Shown here in pieces: positions 28,102 to 35,224 of a DNA stretch of 42,162 nucleotides. The DNA is from Caldifarciminota bacterium (GTDB lineage Bacteria > Hydrothermota > Tepidihabitantia > SM23-42), in NCBI GenBank assembly GCA_014859085.1, contig JACUUY010000006.1, positions 1-42,162 of the forward strand, written 5' to 3'. Position 1 is the stretch's first letter; every line of letters begins with the position of its first letter. The translations under genes were made by a program, and so were the position numbers. The notes beneath the pieces are model-generated. The model was not told the origin of the DNA and did no database searches. It saw only the letters and a program-made list of their open reading frames with translations.

Positions 28102-28713
28102 TCACAACCGGACAAAAACCTTGCGCTTCTCACCGGGTTCAAGACTGACGCTGCGCTTCAGAGAACGGAACCCCGCTCTCTTCATCTCGACGACATATTC
28201 ACCCGGCTTGAGCACGATCGCCCGCGGTGTTTCGCCGACATACTCTCTTGAACCAGATGCTTTTTCGGTGATGTATATCCGGCAATTGCGCGGTTCGGAA
28301 ACGATTATCAGTTCTGCCGGCTCTGACTCCTTGATCTGAATGTCAAGGAATGCGGTCACGATATCCGGACCTTCGTCGTGCAATTCCGGCAGCCGTTGGG
28401 TCGACGCAACGCAGATGATCGTCTCGGTGCCGGCCGGACCGCTCACCCGGTAGTCGTAGTCCGCGTCATCGGGCGGCAGCTGATAGGTCTGCCCGCCCCG
28501 GATCCAGCCATCGTCCCCCTGTGGGGGGAAGAGTCGAGTGACTCCTCCCCCCTGCTCAACATTGTACACGGCAAGATAACACGCTCGATCCGCTTTGAAA
28601 TAGATGGTCAGCACCTCGCCCGGATAATAGACCGCGTTGTCACGGTCGGTCCAGAGCGAGATCTCGAGCGCGCTGCCGGCCGAAACCAGCGACAGAAGGA
28701 GCGCGAACACCAC
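28102..28713 (-). CDS. Secreted DUF4384 + PEGA-like domain protein
   Basis: ISLWTDRDNAVYYPGEVLTIYFKADRACYLAVYNVEQGGGVTRLFP (DUF4384-like); PGEYVVEMKRAGFRSLKRSVSLEPGEKRKVFVRL (PEGA-like). Confidence 0.75.
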   Translation of the reverse strand: MVFALLLSLVSAGSALEISLWTDRDNAVYYPGEVLTIYFKADRACYLAVYNVEQGGGVTRLFPPQGDDGWIRGGQTYQLPPDDADYDYRVSGPAGTETIICVASTQRLPELHDEGPDIVTAFLDIQIKESEPAELIIVSEPRNCRIYITEKASGSREYVGETPRAIVLKPGEYVVEMKRAGFRSLKRSVSLEPGEKRKVFVRL

Positions 28714-28715
28714 GG

Positions 28716-29897
28716 TTACCTCTCAGTCCCGGGTGCGCGTGAATTAGGATCATCCGGCGCGCGCTCGCGAGTTTCAACCGGGTTTCGCTGGAGCTGTCTT
28801 GCCGGCGCAGGCGGGTTCCTTTTTTCGCCGCCTTCGTGCTTCTCGCTCTCGACCTGTGCCTTGCCGGCTCCGGGAGTCGTCTTCTCACTGTCACCTGGCC
28901 GCTGCACGCCTTGTGACGGAGCGGTTGTCTGGCCCGGCCGTCCGGGCTCCACGCGGCTGGACGAGCGGTTCGCAGAAGAAGGAGCTGTATTGGCACGGCC
29001 GGTCGATTCGTTCTTGTCTTGTTTCTGGATGCGCGACGTGCTGGTTCCGGACTCGGCCGGACGGGACGGCGCGGTTGTGGCGCGGCTGTTCGGCGCGTTC
29101 TTATCTTCTTTCTGGATGCGCGACGCGCCGGTTCCGGACTCGGCCGGACGGGACGGCGTCTCGATGCGTGATTGCTCGTTGCGGCTGGCCACGGGCTGGC
29201 TCGAGCGCGCGGGCTGGGACATGCGCACCGGGTTCTCAGTACTCGTCCAGGCGATCGGTTTCTCTCGATTTACCAGCTGATTGATGTCGATCGCCCGGCT
29301 CTCTATGCCGTGTTCCCGGTTCTTCGTCGCGATCTCATGGTTGACCTGTTTGACATACTTCGTGCGCATCTGTTCGAGGTTGCCGCTGCGGTGCTCGCGT
29401 TCGACGCGGGCATAGAGTTCCGGATCGTTCTGCCGCACAAGGGTCATGACTGTATTTTCCCGGTAAGGCAGGTTAACCTCGCGCGGCGGTTTATCCGGGA
29501 GATAGATGCCCTGGGTTCTTGCCTTGACCCGCAGCACGGCGTACGAGTATGGCAGGCGGTACCTTACATACTGGCCGTAACGCGGCCTGTACCACCACGT
29601 GCCGTGATCGTACCAAACAACATAGAATCCGGCATAGAAGAAATCCCAGTGGAAGCGATGGCACCAATAACACCGTGCCCAGTACCAATCCCACCACCAC
29701 GGATACCACCACACAAAGCGGACGCAGTAGTATCCATACGGCATGTAGACCCAGTAGCCGTCATACCAGTAGTCGCTGTACCAGTACTCGTCGTAGTATC
29801 CGGGATCGTAATCATAGCCGTAGTAGACAAAATTCGTATTGTCGGCAAACACCGGTACAACGGCAAGGGTCAGCAGTACGAATAACAGACGTTTCAT
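28716..29897 (-). CDS. Secreted Tyr/Trp-rich protein with Ser/Pro/Arg-rich repeat region
   Basis: Signal peptide; YGYDYDPGYYDEYWYSDYWYDGYWVYMPYGYYCVRFVWWYPWWWDWYWARCYWC; tandem PSRPAESGTxxSRIQKxDKN repeats. Confidence 0.75.
   Translation of the reverse strand: MKRLLFVLLTLAVVPVFADNTNFVYYGYDYDPGYYDEYWYSDYWYDGYWVYMPYGYYCVRFVWWYPWWWDWYWARCYWCHRFHWDFFYAGFYVVWYDHGTWWYRPRYGQYVRYRLPYSYAVLRVKARTQGIYLPDKPPREVNLPYRENTVMTLVRQNDPELYARVEREHRSGNLEQMRTKYVKQVNHEIATKNREHGIESRAIDINQLVNREKPIAWTSTENPVRMSQPARSSQPVASRNEQSRIETPSRPAESGTGASRIQKEDKNAPNSRATTAPSRPAESGTSTSRIQKQDKNESTGRANTAPSSANRSSSRVEPGRPGQTTAPSQGVQRPGDSEKTTPGAGKAQVESEKHEGGEKRNPPAPARQLQRNPVETRERAPDDPNSRAPGTER
29011..29157. repeat. In-frame tandem repeat, 87-bp period (29 aa), within the Tyr/Trp-rich gene
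   Basis: 60-nt near-identical blocks at 29011-29070 and 29098-29157. Confidence 0.8.
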
Positions 29898-29898
29898 G

Positions 29899-30690
29899 TT
29901 AGCCTCCTTGATGCTCTACTGTCTGAACCGTCATCAACTCCGGGTTACCAGGATCGATCTGATAAGCCCAGTCAAAGATCACCGAGACCGAACCCAGGGC
30001 CGTCACGCGGAACTTCGCATAATGGTTGTCCCACGTGTGCATGATATAGGTATGCCCCGGTATCGCCTCAACCCGGCCGGTCTGCGACCAGCCCTGTTGC
30101 GGCGCATAGGTTATCTCATCGAGCGACGAAGTGTAGCCGAAATCCTGGATCAGACCGGCCGGATGGCCGACCCGGAAGTAGTAAGCCTGGATATTGCCAT
30201 CATACCCGAAGTAGAAATCGCACGTCGGGTTGTCGTATGCTACAATATTGTAGGCGCTGAACTTCCAGCCGGCAAAATCGGGATACGTTGTATAGACAAA
30301 TATCTGCGCGCCGTAGCCCTCGGGCCGCGGCGTGTCGTAGACGATCTCATAGGAGAACTCGCTCTCGTTGCCCGCGTGGTCGAAGGCGGTTACCGCATAG
30401 TAATAGGTCTGGCCGTTGATCAGGCCATAGTCGAGAAAGTAATCGAGATTCGTTTCCGCGATCTCGTAGTAGAGGCCGAGCGGCTGGAGGCTGCGGTAAA
30501 TGCGGTATCCGGCAAGGTCGTGTTCGGTGTTCTCGTACCACACGAGCAGGACTTCGCCGTCGCCGGTTATGGACCGCAAACCCCTGGGCACTGCGGGCGG
30601 TTCGCTGTCACGGCCCTCAAGGCAGCAGCCAGCCATGCCCACGAGGATTGCGAGGATTGTCAGATTGAGAAGGACTCTTATTCTTTTCAT
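29899..30690 (-). CDS. Lipoprotein with a fibronectin type III domain
   Basis: Lipobox-like ILVGMAGCC; PPAVPRGLRSITGDGEVLLVWYENTEHDLAGYRIYRS. Confidence 0.85.
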   Translation of the reverse strand: MKRIRVLLNLTILAILVGMAGCCLEGRDSEPPAVPRGLRSITGDGEVLLVWYENTEHDLAGYRIYRSLQPLGLYYEIAETNLDYFLDYGLINGQTYYYAVTAFDHAGNESEFSYEIVYDTPRPEGYGAQIFVYTTYPDFAGWKFSAYNIVAYDNPTCDFYFGYDGNIQAYYFRVGHPAGLIQDFGYTSSLDEITYAPQQGWSQTGRVEAIPGHTYIMHTWDNHYAKFRVTALGSVSVIFDWAYQIDPGNPELMTVQTVEHQGG

Positions 30691-30808
30691 GTCATCACCT
30701 CTGCCCCATATGATTGCATAATGCGTGCCAGGCAGAATTACTGAAATTACGGGCTAAATTGTGACATCACTGCACAAATCCTGTACCCTCCGCACAAAAA
30801 TTGTGCAC

Positions 30809-30948
30809 GGGGACAGGCATAAACTTATAAACTTTTGCCGTTCGTATATCCATCAGTCAATGTCTCTGGATCTTGTATTATTTGAGGACTACGGTTGAAC
30901 GAATATCCACCGCGGGGATCAGAAGTTTAGAAGTTTATGCCTGTCCCC
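30809..30948. repeat. 140-bp element with long terminal inverted repeats (GGGGACAGGCATAAACTTNTAAACTT)
   Basis: Left arm 30809-30836 and right arm 30921-30948 are inverted and nearly identical. Confidence 0.8.
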
Positions 30949-30954
30949 CGGGGG

Positions 30955-31593
30955 TTAGCGGAGGCCGAAGACCTGGAGCAGGAAAGTAAGGCGGCCGATG
31001 AGGAGCGAGATCCTTGCCATGACCGTGTAGCCGAACGACGCGCCGAACCCGATCATGAGAAAGACAATACCGATCTTCGAACCGACTTTGAGCGCGCCCT
31101 TGTGCTCGCGCGAAAAGTAGAAATAGAGCAGGGCGCAGATCACGCCGACGAGGATGACGATATTGTTGATCGATTGCCCGACCGTCTCGGCGGTCGTAGC
31201 GCCGATCGAGACCACGGGCAAGAGCGTGGCCTGGATCTGCGGAATGATATAGCCCTGGACCTGGGCCGTAAGCGCCAGGCCGGCCGCGATGCCGACCGTG
31301 AATGATATCGGCCACCTTGAAACCCATGCCGCGGCCGGGAACCACCGCGCCATCATCATGAGCCCGAAGACCGCGGGGATGACGAGCAACCATTTCTCAA
31401 TACCGACCTGGCGCAGGAACTCGTCGACGAGCATCGGCTGTACATCAAAGGCCCAGATGTAGATCACCCAGTAGCCGGCCGAAACGCCGACAAAGAGGTG
31501 TTCGGCGAATTTGTAGAACGGATTGTCCCGGTACAAGAAGGAAAGAATGGCGATGGTCAGGCCGGCCGCGATCCACGTGCCGAGCAGGTTCAC
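30955..31593 (-). CDS. Uncharacterised polytopic membrane protein
   Basis: Multiple TM segments; proposed GTG start (VNLLGTWIAAGL) overlaps the upstream stop; the longer ORF start lies out of frame inside the neighbouring gene. Confidence 0.75.
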   Translation of the reverse strand: MNLLGTWIAAGLTIAILSFLYRDNPFYKFAEHLFVGVSAGYWVIYIWAFDVQPMLVDEFLRQVGIEKWLLVIPAVFGLMMMARWFPAAAWVSRWPISFTVGIAAGLALTAQVQGYIIPQIQATLLPVVSIGATTAETVGQSINNIVILVGVICALLYFYFSREHKGALKVGSKIGIVFLMIGFGASFGYTVMARISLLIGRLTFLLQVFGLR

Positions 31594-32408
31594 TTCTTCC
31601 TCCTCGTGATGAAGAAGCCGATGTTGCCGAAGACGATGAACGCGAGGATGAAGAGGTGGGCGATCGACTGGGCCGGCATGCCAAAGGCCGCGCTCTCGGG
31701 CTGGCCGACGAGCACCTCGTATTCGGCCGCGCCCTGCAGGCCGCCGATGATGCCCGTGATCTGGCCGGACTGGAGGTATGTATATAATGTCGGCGCCATG
31801 ACCCCGGTCACGCACGCGAACATCTTTACGCCGAACCTCGAGACCACGTACTGGATCCAGTATTCCGCGGTCTGGCCGTGCGCGAAGTCAACGATCAGCG
31901 CGATATCGCTGTAGTTGTGAATATCCTTCATCATCGGGAAGCTATCGACCGGCACGCCCTTGTAGTCGACCGCGAAGAAATCCCGTATTTCCCGGCCGAT
32001 GCCGATCATGACCGCGGTGAAGCCGGGCCGGTAGCCGAGATTAATGTAGTCCACGCCGTACACGGCGCCGCATTCCTCGGTCACCGCGTCGAGATCGAAC
32101 TGCGCCAGGGGCATGCCGATCGCCAGGTGGCCGGTATAGACGACCTTCAGTTTGTTGCGGAAACACTGCCGCAGGAACGAACGGAACATCGGCGTCAGTT
32201 CGGGCGCGCTCGTCGCGTCGTAATCCATCGACGCCAGGACGACTGACCCCTCGGGGAGGTTCTCGATCGTCTCGTAGGCCGACCTGACCTCACTGCTGAT
32301 CCGGATCGGCATCTTGATCTTCAGGATGATCGGCACGGCTACGGCCAGTCCGATCACGAGGAATATCAGCCGGCGGTCGAGGTTGGCGAGACGGTCGAAT
32401 ATTCCCAT
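31590..32408 (-). CDS. Uncharacterised membrane protein, N- and C-terminal TM with a soluble middle
   Basis: LIFLVIGLAVAVPIILKI TM, long soluble region, LFILAFIVFGNIGFFITRRKK TM. Confidence 0.8.
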   Translation of the reverse strand: MGIFDRLANLDRRLIFLVIGLAVAVPIILKIKMPIRISSEVRSAYETIENLPEGSVVLASMDYDATSAPELTPMFRSFLRQCFRNKLKVVYTGHLAIGMPLAQFDLDAVTEECGAVYGVDYINLGYRPGFTAVMIGIGREIRDFFAVDYKGVPVDSFPMMKDIHNYSDIALIVDFAHGQTAEYWIQYVVSRFGVKMFACVTGVMAPTLYTYLQSGQITGIIGGLQGAAEYEVLVGQPESAAFGMPAQSIAHLFILAFIVFGNIGFFITRRKK

Positions 32409-32415
32409 GGTCGCC

Positions 32416-33048
32416 CTATGTCAGGTAGGTCCGTTCGATGCCGAGGATGATGCGCAGTGACATGACCACGCCGCCTAAGTACACGCCGACCTGGATGCCG
32501 CGTTTGGCCGCGAGCTGGGGTACATTGAGGAGCCAGTCCGAGCGGAGCGGGATCTTGTCCGATATCATCTCGCCGATCGGCACCCGGCCGAGCATGACGA
32601 TCGCGGCCGCGATAAGGAGGAGCGTCGCCTCAAAGGTCCGCGCCCGGAAAGCGCGGTACGCCGACGAAGAAATGAAAAAGGCGAGGAGGGCGAACATCGT
32701 CGCCTGGAGCGGCACGATGATGTGGATGTATGAATACATGAAGGAAGACCGGAGCTCGAAAGGCGTGTTGTACTTGAACCAGGATTGGAACCCCGTGACC
32801 AGCACGAGCGCGAGGCCGAAGAGCAGCACGTAGCTGTACTGCCATCCCGGTTTGTGCTGCGTGATCTTCTTGACGTTGTATTTCACGAGGCTATCCAGAC
32901 CCAGGATCATGGTGAAGCCGGCCACGATCGCGTACCAGACCAGGAACCGCTGCTGCAAATCGCCGAAGGGCGGGTGCGGGATGAAGAACGCGATGACGCA
33001 CAGGAAACCGGTCAGAAAAGTGATGATGAGCGGGATGTCACGCTTCAT
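32416..33048 (-). CDS. Uncharacterised polytopic membrane protein
   Basis: Several TM segments; co-directional with neighbours. Confidence 0.78.
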   Translation of the reverse strand: MKRDIPLIITFLTGFLCVIAFFIPHPPFGDLQQRFLVWYAIVAGFTMILGLDSLVKYNVKKITQHKPGWQYSYVLLFGLALVLVTGFQSWFKYNTPFELRSSFMYSYIHIIVPLQATMFALLAFFISSSAYRAFRARTFEATLLLIAAAIVMLGRVPIGEMISDKIPLRSDWLLNVPQLAAKRGIQVGVYLGGVVMSLRIILGIERTYLT

Positions 33049-33060
33049 TAATTCTCCTCT

Positions 33061-34221
33061 TTAGAACGTGTTGAACCACTGGACAACGTTCTCGAACAGA
33101 ACGTTAAGTCCGTTGTAGTCAAAGAAATGGCTCGAAAGAACGCCGGCCGTGCCCAGGACCGCGGCGCCGGCCAGGAACACCAGAATCATCGCCTTGGTGA
33201 GGTCCTCGCCCTTCAGACTGCCGAGCATCTGCGGATCGGGCCTCAGATAGCAGGACGCGGCATACATTTCTTCGCCGATCAGCGTGTAGTCGCAGGCCAC
33301 GACAAAGAAAGGTATCTGCTCGACCGAGGTCGTGCCCGCGATCTGGATCGCGCCGACCGAGTGGCCGGTCTCGGCCAGAATGAGCGATTCGGCATAGAAG
33401 TAGCCCTGCCAGAAGACCGCGCCCGGTCTCTCCCGCATCATCATGCCGTCGACGCCGGCCGCGTAGCCGAACTGGTCCGCCGTGAGGAACGGGCTGTCCC
33501 GTTCGTCGTAGAGATCGGGCCGGCCCGCTTCCGCGTAGGCCTGTTTGACCGTCTCCTGGGCCGCGGACATCACCAGTGGGTCGTAGTGCGGAACGAGCAA
33601 GCGCGTGGAATACTCGGCGCATTTCTCCGCCACGCGGTGGAGAATGGAAAGCGAGGCCAGGGTCCAGACCTCGTTGAGATAACTCAGGCCGAACGAATAA
33701 AGTATGGGCTTGCCCATCTCGGTCGAGCGGCCGACCGCGTCCTCGATCGCGTCGAGACCGGCGATCTTGCGCACGAAAAGTCGGTCACCGGCGCGGGCGC
33801 GCCGTATGTAATATATCACCAGTGCGGAAATGAGCAGGGTGATCGCCAGGACGTTCACCCGCTGCGTGTTGAACCATTGCGCGCTCGATGCGACCGGGCC
33901 GGCCACCGGTGAGTCTTCGTGCCCGGAACTGGTGAGGGCCCGAACAACATAGAAATATTCCTGACCATCCTGGATGTCCGTGTTGCTGTCATCGAACCTT
34001 GTCGCGCCCGCCGCCGCGAACCCGACGCACTTGAATTCACCGGTCGGGGTATCGCTCCGGTATATCTCGTAGCCTCGGAACAGAAACAGATTGCCCGAGT
34101 CAGCGGGCGACGGTTCCCACGTTACGGTGATCGAAGAGCCTTCGTCATTGGGCGTATCGAATGCTGCAACATTGGCCGGAGGCTGCGCGAGCAACCCCAG
34201 GATGAAGATCGATTGAAACAT
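33061..34221 (-). CDS. FnIII-domain membrane protein with a DUF6754-like domain
   Basis: FnIII (NVAAFDTPNDEGSSITVTWEPSPADS...YEIYRSDTPTGEF) + TM + domain with KPILYSFGLSYLNEVWTLASLSILHRVAE. Confidence 0.72.
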   Translation of the reverse strand: MFQSIFILGLLAQPPANVAAFDTPNDEGSSITVTWEPSPADSGNLFLFRGYEIYRSDTPTGEFKCVGFAAAGATRFDDSNTDIQDGQEYFYVVRALTSSGHEDSPVAGPVASSAQWFNTQRVNVLAITLLISALVIYYIRRARAGDRLFVRKIAGLDAIEDAVGRSTEMGKPILYSFGLSYLNEVWTLASLSILHRVAEKCAEYSTRLLVPHYDPLVMSAAQETVKQAYAEAGRPDLYDERDSPFLTADQFGYAAGVDGMMMRERPGAVFWQGYFYAESLILAETGHSVGAIQIAGTTSVEQIPFFVVACDYTLIGEEMYAASCYLRPDPQMLGSLKGEDLTKAMILVFLAGAAVLGTAGVLSSHFFDYNGLNVLFENVVQWFNTF

Positions 34222-34240
34222 CCAGTTCCCTTGTCTGCCC

Positions 34241-34684
34241 CTAATTCAGCTCGATCTCCACGGGATAGCTTATCTCGCCCAGCACGGTGCTGACGTATGC
34301 CCGCGCGCCGATGCGGTAGGCGGCCGAACCCAGCTTCATCGCTTCGACCAGCGCCTGGCCGATCTTGGTGTACTCGAGCGTGATCGTGGTCGTGAATTGC
34401 TCCGAATCCCTGGCCTTGATGTTCAACGTCTTGCCGGTCGTGCCCGAAAAGACGTCGGCGTTGTTCGCGTAGAACGTATAGACCAGCTTGTCGAGCACCG
34501 CGTCGACCGAATTAGGGTTGTCGACCTTGATATCAAAATCCAGCTGGAGGTTCGAGAAAGTGAATGTATGAGGAGTAACCGACAGGAGCGCGAACTTGCA
34601 TTCCTTGATGGCGAGACGCTCCCTGAGGCTGGCGCACGAAAGGACCAGGGACAATAGAACTATGGAGGCCATTATTCTCTTCAT
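34241..34684 (-). CDS. LEA type 2-like lipoprotein
   Basis: Lipobox-like VLSCAS; FTFSNLQLDFDIKVDNPNSVDAVLDKLVYTFYANN. Confidence 0.82.
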   Translation of the reverse strand: MKRIMASIVLLSLVLSCASLRERLAIKECKFALLSVTPHTFTFSNLQLDFDIKVDNPNSVDAVLDKLVYTFYANNADVFSGTTGKTLNIKARDSEQFTTTITLEYTKIGQALVEAMKLGSAAYRIGARAYVSTVLGEISYPVEIELN

Positions 34685-34690
34685 GCGGTT

Positions 34691-34718
34691 ACTATACTAA
34701 CACTTAAAGAAAAGTCAA
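34691..34718 (-). promoter_or_regulatory. Promoter of the LEA2/FnIII/TM cassette
   Basis: TTGACT-N16-TATAGT, 6 nt to ATG. Confidence 0.75.
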
Positions 34719-34759
34719 TGCTGCAGGATATGATATACCTGCGTTACAATCTGCGTGCC

Positions 34760-34794
34760 AAATCCTAAATCCCAAATCTCAAATCTCAAATTCC
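34760..34794. repeat. Five tandem heptamers AAATYYY
   Basis: AAATCCT AAATCCC AAATCTC AAATCTC AAATTCC. Confidence 0.85.
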
Positions 34795-34830
34795 GTAAAT
34801 GCTCAAATCTCTGATTTGACTGCATTCACG

Positions 34831-34859
34831 AGAATCCTCGTCCGACATTGTCGGACGGG
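34831..34859. repeat. Hairpin related to the tRNA-inserted elements
   Basis: AATCCTCGTCCGAC-att-GTCGGACGGGACAAC; compare GATCCTCGTTCGAGTC..GACTCGAACGGGACAAC at 18405-18441. Confidence 0.6.
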
Positions 34860-34908
34860 ACAACACCAGAGCACTAATATCAAAATCACAAACGAGAAAG
34901 AAGTGGGA

Positions 34909-34924
34909 CAAGGCTTTGGCCTTG
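34909..34924. repeat. Small perfect hairpin
   Basis: CAAGGC-tttg-GCCTTG. Confidence 0.5.
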
Positions 34925-34972
34925 CAGGCTGTGTCTTAAACTTGAAAATCTGCCCTACGTTTCCGGGTCGTC

Positions 34973-34995
34973 ATTCCCCGACTAGATCGGGGAAT
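34973..34995. repeat. REP-like hairpin of the gtcATTCCCC...GGGGAATcc type
   Basis: ATTCCCCGA-ctaga-TCGGGGAAT. Confidence 0.65.
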
Positions 34996-35044
34996 CCAGA
35001 CTGCTCACTTTCATTTGGCATATGACCTGTAAAGACTGGCCTGG

Positions 35045-35178
35045 ATCGTCCGATTCCCGTTACTTAACGTCAGTGACGCACTCCAACACGTGAATTCGTG
35101 CCTGTGCCGTAGGTACGTAACGGGACTGGCAAGTCGGACGATGACCGATAAGTATGGAACCGGCACAGAGTGCGTAAC
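35045..35178. repeat. Two interleaved inverted repeats (pseudoknot-capable intergenic structure)
   Basis: A: ATCGTCCGA..CCCGTTAC (35045-35063) with GTAACGGG..TCGGACGAT (35117-35142). B: GTGACGCACT (35073-35082) and CTGTGCCG (35102-35109) with CGGCACAG/AGTGCGTAAC (35161-35178). Confidence 0.75.
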
Positions 35179-35185
35179 ATTGACC

Positions 35186-35213
35186 TTGTATTTCTAAAGT
35201 ACTTGCGTATAAT
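35186..35213 (+). promoter_or_regulatory. Promoter of the EIIA-transporter gene
   Basis: TTGTAT-N16-TATAAT, 11 nt to ATG. Confidence 0.6.
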
Positions 35214-35224
35214 ATGTACAACAT

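Noticed and set aside
28518-28553. GGGGGGAAGAGTC..GACTCCTCCCCCC hairpin inside the DUF4384 gene
   Set aside because: Encodes the expected conserved DUF4384 segment (EQGGGVTRLFPPQGDDG) without a length anomaly, so there is no reason to call an inserted repeat.
31594-31815. N-terminal extension of the 286-aa ORF at 30955..31815
   Set aside because: His/Arg-rich out-of-frame translation of the upstream membrane protein gene; TM-rich protein begins at the GTG at 31593.
35045-35178. Riboswitch in the 5' UTR of the EIIA-transporter gene
   Set aside because: The structure lies upstream of the likely promoter (35186-35213), so it would not be in that mRNA leader; kept instead as an unexplained structured element.
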